From: Sphingomonas sp. CBMAI 2297
Lineage (GTDB): Bacteria; Pseudomonadota; Alphaproteobacteria; Sphingomonadales; Sphingomonadaceae
DNA: 64,000 nt
Assembly (NCBI RefSeq): GCF_029870595.1
Contig: NZ_JAPDIR010000015.1
Location: 49,905 to 113,904 of the forward strand
Direction: 5' to 3'
The notes under the pieces were generated by a model. The model was given only the letters and a program-made list of their open reading frames with translations. It searched no databases and had not been told where the DNA came from. The number at the start of each line of letters is the position of its first letter. Positions within the stretch are counted from its first letter, which is position 1. This document shows, in pieces, positions 42,606 through 51,820 of the stretch. The translations under genes and the position numbers were made by a program.

Positions 42606-42935
42606 ATGCTCCAGGCGCCCCCCCTCGATACCGTGATGCGCGCGCTCGCCGATCCCACCCGGCGATCGGTGTTCGAGCGGATCGTGCGCAGCGACCAGAT
42701 CAGCGTGGCCGAGCTCACGCGCGGCAGCGGCGTCACCCAGGGGGCGATCTCGCAGCATCTGAAATCGCTGAAACAGGCCGGGCTGGTCGCCGAGCGGCCG
42801 CAGGGGCGCCAGGTCTTCTACAGCGCGCGGCCCGACGGCCTCGATCCGCTGTTCGACTGGATGCGGCACTATGACCTGTTCTGGCGCGATCGCTTCTCCG
42901 ACCTCCGCAGCCTGCTCAAGGAAATCGACCCATGA
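42606..42935 (+). CDS. ArsR-family winged-helix regulator
   Basis: A 109-residue regulator. It begins LDTVMRALADPTRRSVFERIV and has the winged helix with recognition helix VTQGAISQHLKSLKQAGLV and wing RPQGRQVFYSA. It lacks the Cys pairs of metal-sensing ArsR proteins. It overlaps the SRPBCC gene by 4 bases (ATGA), a pair common in bacteria, where the regulator controls an AHSA1-like partner. Confidence 0.92.
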   Translation: MLQAPPLDTVMRALADPTRRSVFERIVRSDQISVAELTRGSGVTQGAISQHLKSLKQAGLVAERPQGRQVFYSARPDGLDPLFDWMRHYDLFWRDRFSDLRSLLKEIDP

Positions 42936-43396
42936 CCGAAGCCGATACCGTCACCCGGCAGATCCTCGTCGAGGAACTGCTTCCCCACGCGCCGGAAGTG
43001 ATCTGGAAAGCGCTGACCAGCGGCGCACTGATGGGGCGCTGGCTGATGGAGCCGAGGGGCTTCGAGCCGGTGGTGGGCAATCGCTTCACCTATCAGACCA
43101 GCCCCGCGGGCGAATGGGACGGCACGATCCAGTGCGAGGTGCTCACCATCGTCCCCAATTCCCGGTTCGCCTATAGCTGGGCCGGCGGCCATGCCGCGAA
43201 CCAGGGCTATGGTTCGCGGCTCGACACGGTGGTCACCTTCGATCTCGCGGCGGTGGCGGGCGGCACGCTGCTGCGCCTCACCCATTCCGGCTTCGAGCTG
43301 CCACGCAACGAGACCGCGTTCACCAACATGCGCCATGGCTGGGAAAAGGTGGTGAAGCAGGTCGGCACGGTCGCGGCCGAGGCCGAGGTCGGCTGA
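42932..43396 (+). CDS. SRPBCC (AHSA1-like) domain protein
   Basis: A 154-residue protein with the helix-grip START/Bet v1 fold: ILVEELLPHAPEVIWKALTS, LMGRWLMEP, EVLTIVPNSRFAYSW, and the C-terminal helix HGWEKVVKQVGT. Such proteins bind hydrophobic ligands and are often encoded with an ArsR regulator, as here (ATGA overlap). The ligand is unknown. Confidence 0.9.
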   Translation: MTEADTVTRQILVEELLPHAPEVIWKALTSGALMGRWLMEPRGFEPVVGNRFTYQTSPAGEWDGTIQCEVLTIVPNSRFAYSWAGGHAANQGYGSRLDTVVTFDLAAVAGGTLLRLTHSGFELPRNETAFTNMRHGWEKVVKQVGTVAAEAEVG

Positions 43397-43421
43397 GCCG
43401 CGATCGAGAAAGGAGCCGACC

Positions 43422-43865
43422 ATGTCCGGAAGCCCGCCCTATACCGGCCGCTGCGCGTGCGGCGCGATCGGCTATGCAGTCGTCGGCGAGCCGGTCGACA
43501 TGAACCATTGCCAGTGCCGCCAGTGCCAGCTCGCCAGCGGCACCGGCCACAGCTCGCACCTCACTTTCTTCGGCGCCGATGTCCGCACCACCGGCACGCC
43601 CAGCCGCTGGGAGACGACCGGCGAACAGGGCACACGCAAGAGCCGGGCCTTTTGCGGCACCTGCGGGGCGCCGGTCTATATGACCTTCCCCGACATTCCC
43701 GAGCTGTTCATCGTCAGCCCCGCCACGCTCGACGCGCCCGAACGCTTCGCGCCCCGCGTCGCGCTGTGGACGGCGGCGGCGCAGCCCTGGGACTATCTCG
43801 ATCCCGCGCTGCAACGCTTCGAGAAGCTCCCGGCCGCGGCCCGGACCGAGCAAGGCTGGGAATAG
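43422..43865 (+). CDS. GFA (Gfa/CENP-V-like) family protein
   Basis: A 147-residue zinc-binding protein of the glutathione-dependent formaldehyde-activating family. The cysteines lie in GRCACGAIGY, MNHCQCRQCQLASG and FCGTCGAPVYMTF. It starts 25 bp after the SRPBCC gene with aggag upstream, probably the third gene of the ArsR-SRPBCC-GFA operon. Most members are not proven formaldehyde enzymes, so the reaction is uncertain. Confidence 0.9.
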   Translation: MSGSPPYTGRCACGAIGYAVVGEPVDMNHCQCRQCQLASGTGHSSHLTFFGADVRTTGTPSRWETTGEQGTRKSRAFCGTCGAPVYMTFPDIPELFIVSPATLDAPERFAPRVALWTAAAQPWDYLDPALQRFEKLPAAARTEQGWE

Positions 43866-43915
43866 CGCCGCGCCATCTGGCGCCCTGCATTAGCTGAACT
43901 TATGCTCCGTGCCCG

Positions 43916-44791
43916 ATGGTCCGTCCTCACCTGCCCCTCAATGCCCTGCGCGCCTTCGAGGCATCGGCCCGGCATCTGAGCTTCACTCGCGCCGCGGTCG
44001 AGCTGTGCGTCACGCAAGCCGCGATCAGCCATCAGGTGAAGGGGCTGGAGCAGCGCCTCGGCACCCAGCTCTTCCGCCGCCTGCCGCGCGGGCTCGCGCT
44101 CACCGACGAGGGGCTGGCGCTGCTCCCGGCGCTGGGGGACAGCTTCGATCGCATCGCCGAACTGGTCGAGAGCATCGCCAGCGGCACCGCCGCGCAGCTG
44201 CTCTCGGTCGCCGCAGTGGGCACCTTCGCCACCGGCTGGCTGCTTCCCCGCCTTCCCGCCTTCCATGCCGCGCATCCGCGCATCGACCTGCGCCTGTTCA
44301 CCAACAACAACCGCGTCGACCTGGCCGGCGAAGGGCTCGACTATGCCATCCGCTTCGGCGCCGGCGCCTGGCACGGCACCGAGGCGGTGCCGCTGGTCGA
44401 GACGCCGCTCACGCCGCTCTGCACGCCCGCGCTCGCCGCGCGCCTCGCCACGCCTACGGACCTGCTCGGCCTGCCGTTGCTGCGTTCCTACCGCGCCGAT
44501 GAATGGCCGCGCTGGCTCGCCCAGGCCGGCATCGCGCCGCCGCCGCTGCGCGGCCCGGTGTTCGACAGCTCGCTGGCGATGGCCGAGGCGGCTATCCAGG
44601 GGATGGGCGTCGCGCTCGCCCCGCCGGCGATGCTTTCCCGCCATCTGGGCGAAGGCCGGCTCGTCCGCCCCTTCGCGCTCGAAGTCTCGACCGGCCGCTA
44701 CTGGCTCACCTGGCTCCAGTCGCGCACGCCCGGCCCGGCGATGCTCGCGTTCCGGGAATGGATCGTGACGGAAGCGGGCATGCGCGCCTGA
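43916..44791 (+). CDS. LysR-family regulator, GcvA-like
   Basis: A 291-residue regulator. LPLNALRAFEASARHLSFTRAA opens the helix-turn-helix, followed by VTQAAISHQVKGLEQRLG, and the C-terminal periplasmic-binding fold senses a small ligand. The sequence around LPLNALRAFEA is typical of the GcvA subgroup, which includes regulators of glycine cleavage and beta-lactamase. It lies upstream of a secreted lipase on the same strand, a possible target. Confidence 0.9.
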   Translation: MVRPHLPLNALRAFEASARHLSFTRAAVELCVTQAAISHQVKGLEQRLGTQLFRRLPRGLALTDEGLALLPALGDSFDRIAELVESIASGTAAQLLSVAAVGTFATGWLLPRLPAFHAAHPRIDLRLFTNNNRVDLAGEGLDYAIRFGAGAWHGTEAVPLVETPLTPLCTPALAARLATPTDLLGLPLLRSYRADEWPRWLAQAGIAPPPLRGPVFDSSLAMAEAAIQGMGVALAPPAMLSRHLGEGRLVRPFALEVSTGRYWLTWLQSRTPGPAMLAFREWIVTEAGMRA

Positions 44792-44861
44792 CCGCCCGGC
44801 CGGCACCGGTTGAGGCCAAGCCCGCAATCTGGGATAAGCGGCGCGTCGAAGGAGGCTCGTC

Positions 44862-46022
44862 ATGCTACGCACCCTCTTGTCCGCCATCCTGCTCCTCATC
44901 GCCCTGCCCGCCACGGCGCTCGCCCAGAGGCCTGCCCAAAGGCAAGCGGAGTCTCCCGGCACGCTGATCTCCGCCGAGCCGGTCTCCGGCGGGACGGACG
45001 CGATGCGCAGCTGGCGCATCGCTTATTGGACCAGCGACGCGCAGGGCCGCGCGATCCGCGTCACCGGCATGATCGTCGCCCCGCGCGATCGCGTGCCCTC
45101 GCCCGCGCCGCGCCGGGTGATCGCCTGGACCCACGGCACCTGGGGCGTGGTCGAGCGATGCGCGCCGTCGCTGAGCCCCGATTTCTGGCAGGCGACACCC
45201 GCGCTCGCCGAGATGATCGCGCGCGGCTATCTGGTGGTCGCGCCCGATTATCCGGGGCTCGGCTCGCCCATGGCCCATCCCTATCTGATCGGCATCGACA
45301 CCGCGCGCGCGGTGCTCGATGCGGTGCGCGCCGCCCGGTCGCTGCGCGAGGCCCGGGCCGGCGCCGATTTCGCGGTCTGGGGCGAATCGCAGGGCGGGCA
45401 CGCGGCGCTGTGGACCGGGGCGGAGGCCGCGCGCTATGCGCCCGAGCTGCGCCTGCTCGGCACCGCCGCCGCCGCGCCGCCCACCGATCTCGCCGCCAAT
45501 CTCCGCTCGGGCAGCGATGCCAATGTCCGCGCGATGTTGGCGGCCTATGCGGCCTATAGCTGGTCGCGGCATTTCGGCCATCCGCTCTCCAGCCTGTTCA
45601 ACAAGACCAATGCCGGGGTCGCCACCCGCCTGGCGCGCAACAATTGCGTCGAGCTCGGCAAGAAGCCGCGGCTCGGCACGATCCTCGGCATCGCGGCGAT
45701 CCGGGGCGCGCTGCGCAGCAAGGACATGGGCAGCACCCCGCCCTGGGCCGGCATCGCCCGCGCCAACAGCGTCGCGCCCGGCGCGGTGCCCGGCCCCCTG
45801 CTGATCGCGCAAGGTAGCGCCGACACCGTGGTCGCGCCGGCCGTGACGCTCGCCTTTGCCCGCCAGCGCTGCCGCGCCGGCGCGCCGCTGCGCTACATCT
45901 CGCTGCCCGGCGGCGACCATGGCGCCGCCGCACGCGACGCCGGCGCCGCCAGGACCACGCTCGACTGGATCGACGCGCGCTTCGCCGGAGCAAGGCCGCC
46001 GAACGATTGCGGGCGGATCTAG
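44862..46022 (+). CDS. Secretory lipase-like alpha/beta-hydrolase
   Basis: A 386-residue exported protein with a signal peptide (LRTLLSAILLLIALPATALA) and a secretory-lipase domain. It contains the nucleophile Ser in VWGESQGGHAALW and a late PGGDHGAAARD His region, with LIAQGSADTVVAP providing the acid. It probably hydrolyses extracellular lipids or esters. The LysR gene is 70 bp upstream. Confidence 0.9.
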   Translation: MLRTLLSAILLLIALPATALAQRPAQRQAESPGTLISAEPVSGGTDAMRSWRIAYWTSDAQGRAIRVTGMIVAPRDRVPSPAPRRVIAWTHGTWGVVERCAPSLSPDFWQATPALAEMIARGYLVVAPDYPGLGSPMAHPYLIGIDTARAVLDAVRAARSLREARAGADFAVWGESQGGHAALWTGAEAARYAPELRLLGTAAAAPPTDLAANLRSGSDANVRAMLAAYAAYSWSRHFGHPLSSLFNKTNAGVATRLARNNCVELGKKPRLGTILGIAAIRGALRSKDMGSTPPWAGIARANSVAPGAVPGPLLIAQGSADTVVAPAVTLAFARQRCRAGAPLRYISLPGGDHGAAARDAGAARTTLDWIDARFAGARPPNDCGRI

Positions 46023-46189
46023 AGTGTCTGCTTCGCCCATATCCGTCTCCCAGGCACAAGGCCGGGGTGGCGAGCAACGCGACGAGCTCGGCTGCTTCGT
46101 TCCAAATGCCGATACGGCCCAAGCCGAGGGCTCAAATATTCCCTCTCTCGCCATCCCCGCGAGAGCGGGGTGACGAAGCAAGCCCGGGC

Positions 46190-47149
46190 TCATCCCATCG
46201 CCAGCGCATCCACCGCGTCCTCGCGCTTCTCGGGCCGGATATAGATCGAGCTTAGCTTCGGCTCCTGCGCCTTTAGCCGCTGCTCGAGCCGCTCGATCAG
46301 CGTCTCCGCCTCGCCCATCGGCAGCGCGTCGGCGAAATCGGCGCTGATCGCCACGAAGATGCGGTCGGGCGCGGTGTGGATGGTGCGGACATGGTTGACA
46401 TGAGTGATGCACGGCTCCGCTTCGAGCAGCGCGCGGATCCGCGCCACCATGTCGAGATTGGCACGCTCGCCGATCAGCAGCCCCTTGGATTCGCGCGCCA
46501 GCAGCATCGCCACCACGGCCAGGATCACGCCGATCGCGATCGAGGCCCAGCCGTCGATCCGCGGATCGCCCCAGTGATGGCTCGCCCACACGCCGGCTGC
46601 CGCCACGGCCAGTCCGGCCAGCGCCGCCGAATCCTCGAACAGCACGATGAAGCCGGAAGGGTCCTTCGATTCCCGGATCGCCCGCCACCAGCCGAGATCG
46701 CCCTTGCGCGCCGCAAACGCGCGCATCGCGACCCACCAGCTCGCCCCTTCCAGCACGCAGGCGATGGCGAGCACGACATAATTGACCAGGGGATCGCGCA
46801 GCGGCTCGGGCGCGGCGATGTGCCTCCAGCCTTCGTAGATCGAGACGCCGGCGCCCAGCCCGAAGATCAGGATGGCGACGATGAATGCCCAGAAATAGAG
46901 CTCGCGACCATAGCCGAAAGGATGATCCCGGTCGGGCAGGCGCTTCGCCCGATACTGGCCATAGAGCAGCAGCGCCTGGTTGCCCGTGTCGACCAGGCTG
47001 TGCACGCCCTCGGTGAGCATCGAGGAGGATGCGGTGATCGCGGCCGCCACGAACTTGGCGGCCGCGATTCCGAGATTGGCGGCGAGCGCCGCATAGATGA
47101 CGAGGTTGGCGCGCCAGCCTGTCGCGGGCATGGCGGGCGCGGCCGCCAT
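46190..47149 (-). CDS. Cation diffusion facilitator transporter
   Basis: A 319-residue CDF transporter. The metal-site motif is SSMLTEGVHSLVDTGNQALLLYG (H and D residues), followed by a long cytoplasmic insert after helix 4 (FAARKGDLGWWRAIRESKDPSGFIVLFED), then helices 5 and 6 and the soluble domain CITHVNHVRTIHTAPDRIFVA. The FEDSAALAGLAVAA motif matches the zinc/iron FieF-like branch rather than DmeF. It is a second CDF gene, unlinked to dmeF. Confidence 0.9.
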   Translation of the reverse strand: MAAAPAMPATGWRANLVIYAALAANLGIAAAKFVAAAITASSSMLTEGVHSLVDTGNQALLLYGQYRAKRLPDRDHPFGYGRELYFWAFIVAILIFGLGAGVSIYEGWRHIAAPEPLRDPLVNYVVLAIACVLEGASWWVAMRAFAARKGDLGWWRAIRESKDPSGFIVLFEDSAALAGLAVAAAGVWASHHWGDPRIDGWASIAIGVILAVVAMLLARESKGLLIGERANLDMVARIRALLEAEPCITHVNHVRTIHTAPDRIFVAISADFADALPMGEAETLIERLEQRLKAQEPKLSSIYIRPEKREDAVDALAMG

Positions 47150-47157
47150 TGCCGGCC

Positions 47158-47505
47158 TCAGCCGAGGCCGATCTTCGACAGGATCCGGCCGATCACGCCC
47201 TTGCCGTCACCCTGGGCCAGCCGGGCTTCCTTCCTGGGATCATAGCCCGAGCTTTCGGGAAGATCGCCGCCGCGATGGCTATGCACCGGCTGGGTCGAAG
47301 CGGGCGGATCCGACGCATCCATCGACTCGTCGAGCGCCCGGTCGAGCCGCGCTTCCTTGCTTTCCGGGTTGCGCGCCAGCCGCTCGGCAATCGATTCGTC
47401 GGTGCCGGCATCGGCCGATCGGGCGGCCGTGCGCTTGGTTTCCTCATCCGGGCCCGGTACCGCCGACAGGGGGTCCAGCGCCGGGTCGATCGGGTTCGCG
47501 TCCAT
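47158..47505 (-). CDS. Acidic proline-rich protein of unknown function
   Basis: A 115-residue hydrophilic protein rich in Asp, Ala and Pro, with a likely disordered N-terminal region and a C-terminal KGVIGRILSKIGLG amphipathic stretch. It is 8 bp upstream of the CDF gene on the same strand, so they may be co-transcribed. No family is recognised; disordered metal-responsive proteins are one possibility, but only position supports it. Confidence 0.55.
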   Translation of the reverse strand: MDANPIDPALDPLSAVPGPDEETKRTAARSADAGTDESIAERLARNPESKEARLDRALDESMDASDPPASTQPVHSHRGGDLPESSGYDPRKEARLAQGDGKGVIGRILSKIGLG

Positions 47506-47667
47506 GACTCACTCTCCTGAGCGTTGCCGGGCTGTAACGAACGCCCGGCGATTCGCGTTCCCGCACCCGCCTTCGCCCAGGCGCAAAAGAAAACGGCCCG
47601 GCGAGTTTCCCCGCCGGGCCGCATTTCCCGGGATCTCGCGATGCCGCACTCGGCGCGGCGCCCCGGA

Positions 47668-48420
47668 TCAGTTCCGCTGGCTGCCGAACAGGCGCAGCAG
47701 GAACAGGAACATGTTGATGAAGTCGAGGTAGAGCGTCAGCGCGCCCAGCACCACGGCCTTGCCGCGCATGTCGCTGCCCTGGACGTAGAAATACATGCTC
47801 TTGATCTTCTGCGTGTCATAGGCGGTGAGGCCCGCGAACAGCAGCACGCCGATCACGCTGAGCGCCAGGCTCAGCGGCCCCGACTGCAGGAACAGGTTGA
47901 TGATCGAAGCGACGATCAGGCCGACCAGGCCCATGATCAGGAAGGTGCCCATGCCCGACAGGTCACGCTTCGTGGTGTAGCCCCACAGGCTGAGCCCCGC
48001 AAAGCCGGCCGCCGTCGCGAAGAACACCTGCGCGATCGAGGTATCGGTGTAGCGCAGGAAGATCGTCGAGAGCGAGAGGCCCATCACCGTGGCATAGACC
48101 CAGTACAGCGCCTGCATCGCCGGGGTGGAGAGGCGCATCTGGCCGAAGCTCATCACCAGCACGATGCCGAGCGGCGCGAGCATCACGATCCAGCCGAGCA
48201 GCGAGGGGGAGACAGCGCCGTTCGCCTGCTCGGTGAACAGCACCGCGATCGCCCCGCTCTTGGCGAAGAGCAGCGCGACGATGCCGGTCAGCAGCACGCC
48301 CGAAGCCATGTAGTTGTAGACGGACAGCATGTACGACCTGAGCCCCGCGTCGCGCGCATCCGCGCCCGCGCCGGCGGTCACATAGGGCGCGCCCGTCCGG
48401 GGATCCGACCAGTCAGCCAT
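47668..48420 (-). CDS. Bax inhibitor-1/YccA family membrane protein
   Basis: A 250-residue inner-membrane protein with seven hydrophobic segments (from LRSYMLSVYNYMASGVLLTG to FINMFLFLLRLFG) and the C-terminal TAYDTQKIKSMYF motif typical of BI-1/YccA. Members act as pH-sensitive calcium leak channels and modulate FtsH in some bacteria. The ATG at 48420 gives the expected length. Confidence 0.92.
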   Translation of the reverse strand: MADWSDPRTGAPYVTAGAGADARDAGLRSYMLSVYNYMASGVLLTGIVALLFAKSGAIAVLFTEQANGAVSPSLLGWIVMLAPLGIVLVMSFGQMRLSTPAMQALYWVYATVMGLSLSTIFLRYTDTSIAQVFFATAAGFAGLSLWGYTTKRDLSGMGTFLIMGLVGLIVASIINLFLQSGPLSLALSVIGVLLFAGLTAYDTQKIKSMYFYVQGSDMRGKAVVLGALTLYLDFINMFLFLLRLFGSQRN

Positions 48421-48510
48421 TTCAAAACTCCTTTGCCCGGCACCTGCCGGTATCCGTGAATATCGCCCCCGCGCCGGGTGTTTTCAAGCAAAACCGGGCG
48501 CGCTAGTGCC

Positions 48511-49053
48511 ATGGCCATGCTTCGCCTGTTCGTCGGCCTGCGTCCACCCGCCCCGATCCGCGCCCAGTTGCGCGCGCTGATGGGCGGCATTCCCGGCGCA
48601 CGCTGGCAGGACGACGGCCAGCTCCACATCACCCTGCGCTTCATCGGCGAAGTCGACGAGCGCGCCGCCGAGGACGCTGCGCTTGCGCTTTCCTCGGTGC
48701 GCTGGCCGCCGCTCGCGGTCGCGCTGGAGGGTGTCGGCACGTTCGACAGCCGCGGCCGGATCAACGCGCTCTGGGCCGGCATCCGCCCGCGCGAAGGGCT
48801 CGCCGGGCTCCACCGCAAGATCGACCAGGCGCTGGTCCGCGCCGGCCAGCCGCCGGAGCGCCGGGCCTATCTCCCCCACATTACCCTGGCGCGGATGAAC
48901 GCTCCCGCCGAAGCCGCCGAGCGCTTCGTCGAGGCGCATGCCGGCCTCGCCAGCCCATCCTTCGCGCTCGACCATTTCTACCTGTTCGAAAGCCATCTCG
49001 GCCATGAAGGCGCGCGCTACGAGGCAGTGGAACGCTATCCGCTCCAGGCCTGA
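48511..49053 (+). CDS. thpR: RNA 2',3'-cyclic phosphodiesterase
   Basis: A 180-residue 2H-superfamily enzyme that opens 2',3'-cyclic phosphates on RNA ends. The paired motifs are QLHITLRF (H39, T41) and LPHITLAR near residue 124, with the N-terminus MLRLFVGLRPP typical of ThpR. Either ATG (48511 or 48517) could start it; neither has a strong ribosome-binding site. It diverges from the Bax-inhibitor gene. Confidence 0.9.
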   Translation: MAMLRLFVGLRPPAPIRAQLRALMGGIPGARWQDDGQLHITLRFIGEVDERAAEDAALALSSVRWPPLAVALEGVGTFDSRGRINALWAGIRPREGLAGLHRKIDQALVRAGQPPERRAYLPHITLARMNAPAEAAERFVEAHAGLASPSFALDHFYLFESHLGHEGARYEAVERYPLQA

Positions 49054-49088
49054 CTTCCCTCCCTTCCAGGAAGGGGAGAATATGGGTC

Positions 49089-51395
49089 CTAACCCCGCTT
49101 CTTCCCCTCCAGCACCGCGCGCACCTTTCGCGCCAGCTGCTCGCGGGTATAGGGTTTGGAGAGCAGCTCCACGCCCACGTCCAGCCGCCCGTCGTGCACG
49201 ATGGCGTTCTCGGTATAGCCCGAGGTGAAGAGCACCATGAGCTCGGGTAGCCGCGCCCGCGCCAGCCGCGCCAGCTCCGGGCTCTTCAGCGCGCCCGGCA
49301 TCACCACGTCGGTGAACAGCAGGTCGATCGCCACGCCGCTCTCGATCACGCTCAGCGCGCTCTGCGCGTCGTTGGCGCGCAGCACGATATAGCCCAGGTC
49401 GGTCAGCAGCTCGACCACCGTCGCCTGCACGTCCGGATCGTCCTCGGCCACCAGGATCGTCTCGTTGCCGCCGCGCATCGTCACGGTCTCGGGCGAGGCG
49501 GCCACCAATTCCTCGCGCCCGCGCACGCGTGGCAGATAGAGCTTCAGCGTGGTGCCGTGGCCGAGCTCGGAATAGATCTTCACATGGCCGCCGGACTGCT
49601 TGACGAAGCCATAGACCATCGAGAGCCCCAGCCCCGATCCCTGCCCCTCGGGCTTGGTGGAGAAGAAGGGCTCGAACACCTGCTCGATCAGCTTCGGATC
49701 GATGCCGGTGCCCGTGTCGGTCACCGCCAGCATCACATATTGGCCCGGCGGCACGTCATCCAGCCCGCTGGTATAGGCATCGTCGAGCGAGGCGTTCGCC
49801 GCCTCGATCGTCAGCTTGCCCGTGCCCGCCATCGCGTCGCGCGCGTTGATCGCGAGGTTGAGGATCGCATTCTCCAGCTGGGTCGGATCGGCCTGGCAGT
49901 TCCACAGCCCTCCGGAGGTGATCACCTCGATCGCGATCGCCTCGCCCAGCGCGCGGCGCAGCATGTCCTCCATGCCGCCCAGGAACCGGCCGATGTTGAG
50001 CACGCGCGGCTCGAGCGGCTGGCGCCGGCCAAAGGCGAGCAGCTGGCTGGCCAGCTTCGATCCGCGCTGCACCCCCGCCAGCGCGTTCGCCACCCGCCGC
50101 TCGGCCTTGTCATTGCCCTGCACGTCGCGCGCGAGAAGCTGGAGATTGCCCGAGATCACCTGGAGCAGATTGTTGAAGTCATGCGCCACGCCGCCGGTGA
50201 GCTTGCCGATCGTCTCCATCTTCTGTGCCTGCTGGAGCGCGGCGAACACCGTCTCGCGCTCGGTCACCGCCTCGGCGACGCGCGTCTCCAGCCGCTCGTT
50301 CAGCACGCGCAGCTCCTCCTCGGCAACGGCGCGACGCGCCAGCTCGCGCGCCACAGCCTCGAACAGCCGGGCATTGTCCATCGCCAGTGCCGCCTGGCCG
50401 GCCAGGCTCACCAGGCTCGCCTCGGCGGCGGCGCTGAACCGGCCGGGCTCGGGATGGCCGTAGAGCAGGCCGCCGATCACGTCCCCCGCCGGGGTGCGCA
50501 CCGGCACGGCCAGATAGGAGCGCACCGGCAGATGCCCCTCGGGCATGCCCTTGAACGGCGCGTTCCGGCCATAGCGGGGATCCGCGGTGACGTCGTCGAC
50601 GCGGATGATGCCCGTCCCGGCAAAGGTCGGCTCGAACAACCGGGTGATCCGCGGCATCGGGAATTTGTCGAACACCGAGCGCGGCGCTCCGGACAGCGCG
50701 TAGAGCATGTAGCGCTCGCCCTCGGTCTCGTCGGTGCTGTTGTAGAAGAAGGCGCCGAACTGCGCGCCGATCAGCGCCACGCCCGCATCCACCGCGGTCT
50801 GCGCCACGCGCGCGCTGTCGCGCTCGCCGGTGATCGCGGTGCCCGCCTGGTTGACCACTTCCAGCGTGCGTGATTTCTCCTCCAGCGCCTCGCGCACGTC
50901 GCGCTCACGCGCCGCCATGTGGAAATGCTCGGTCCGATCGGCGCTGGTGCCGAAGATGCCCACCACCTTGCCCGCCGCATCGCGGATCGGCGTCAGCGCC
51001 AGGTCGACATGGATGTCGATCTTCTCGCCGCCGCCGCGTATGGTCTGCACGTGCAGGCCGGGGCGGAGCACCGGCTCGCCGGCGAACGCCCGCTCGAAAT
51101 GGGTGCCCACCTCTTCCCACACCGCCGGCCAGCTCTTGCGATAGGAGCGGCCGAAGATCCGGCGATCCTCGTCGCGATAGGCGTCGAGGATGCGGTCGTT
51201 GTAGAAGAACAGATAATCCGGGCCCCAGGTGATGAAGGTCCGTTGCGGCGAAGCGAGCATCAGGTCGATCGCGACCTTCAGTTCGCGCGGCCAGCCCGCG
51301 ATCGGGCCGAGCTCCGGCACCGCCAAGTCCGGTGCCCGCAGCCTCTCCCCTGTTTCTCCGCCGTGGCTGGGCCAGGCGGCATCGGCTTCAGCCAT
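49089..51395 (-). CDS. Hybrid sensor histidine kinase (PAS-GAF-HisKA-HATPase-REC)
   Basis: A 768-residue cytoplasmic signalling protein. A PAS-like N-terminal domain (FITWGPDYLFFYNDRILDAY) is followed by a GAF domain (about 185-340), a coiled coil, the HisKA box TGGVAHDFNNLLQVIS, the ATPase boxes NLAINARDAM and GSGLGLSMVYGFVKQSGG, and a C-terminal receiver with LLFTDVVMPG. The ATG at 51395 follows GGGGAGC. No membrane segment is visible. No separate response regulator is adjacent, so signal and output are unknown. Confidence 0.9.
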   Translation of the reverse strand: MAEADAAWPSHGGETGERLRAPDLAVPELGPIAGWPRELKVAIDLMLASPQRTFITWGPDYLFFYNDRILDAYRDEDRRIFGRSYRKSWPAVWEEVGTHFERAFAGEPVLRPGLHVQTIRGGGEKIDIHVDLALTPIRDAAGKVVGIFGTSADRTEHFHMAARERDVREALEEKSRTLEVVNQAGTAITGERDSARVAQTAVDAGVALIGAQFGAFFYNSTDETEGERYMLYALSGAPRSVFDKFPMPRITRLFEPTFAGTGIIRVDDVTADPRYGRNAPFKGMPEGHLPVRSYLAVPVRTPAGDVIGGLLYGHPEPGRFSAAAEASLVSLAGQAALAMDNARLFEAVARELARRAVAEEELRVLNERLETRVAEAVTERETVFAALQQAQKMETIGKLTGGVAHDFNNLLQVISGNLQLLARDVQGNDKAERRVANALAGVQRGSKLASQLLAFGRRQPLEPRVLNIGRFLGGMEDMLRRALGEAIAIEVITSGGLWNCQADPTQLENAILNLAINARDAMAGTGKLTIEAANASLDDAYTSGLDDVPPGQYVMLAVTDTGTGIDPKLIEQVFEPFFSTKPEGQGSGLGLSMVYGFVKQSGGHVKIYSELGHGTTLKLYLPRVRGREELVAASPETVTMRGGNETILVAEDDPDVQATVVELLTDLGYIVLRANDAQSALSVIESGVAIDLLFTDVVMPGALKSPELARLARARLPELMVLFTSGYTENAIVHDGRLDVGVELLSKPYTREQLARKVRAVLEGKKRG

Positions 51396-51527
51396 CCATG
51401 CTCCCCATGCGCCCCGCCCCGGCCGTGGTTTATACATGCTGCGTCCGCCGGGAAAAGACGCCGCCGCCGATATCGCGCCGATCGCCGCGAGGACGCGGGA
51501 AGCCGGAACCCCGATCGGGTCCTCGAT

Positions 51528-51677
51528 CTAGGACCCGCTGCGCTTCCCCGGCAGTTTCACGATCCCGAAGCCCAGGGCGAGGCCGAGCAAAATGCCGATC
51601 GCCATGTTGCCGATCAGCGCCCCGACTATCACGCCGATCGCGATGCCGAGGGGAAATCCTATGGCAGTCCTTTGCAT
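51528..51677 (-). CDS. 49-residue glycine-zipper membrane peptide
   Basis: A short frame with ATG at 51677 and stop at 51528 encodes MQRTAIGFPLGIAIGVIV followed by GALIGNMAIG and ILLGLALGFGIV, ending in KLPGKRSGS. It is almost wholly hydrophobic with regularly spaced glycines and a basic C-terminal tail. An agagg element lies upstream. It is divergent from the following hydrolase gene. A single or hairpin membrane helix is likely; function unknown. Confidence 0.6.
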   Translation of the reverse strand: MQRTAIGFPLGIAIGVIVGALIGNMAIGILLGLALGFGIVKLPGKRSGS

Positions 51678-51820
51678 CACGCGCCTCTCGCCATCCGTCC
51701 GCATCGGGGGATGCCATCCCTAGGGTCATGCCCCGGCTCGGGTCAACGCGTCCGGACGGCCGGCATTGTGAGCGGTGCGCGATCCATGCTTAGATCCTCG
51801 CCTTCGAACGGGAGGCGCAT

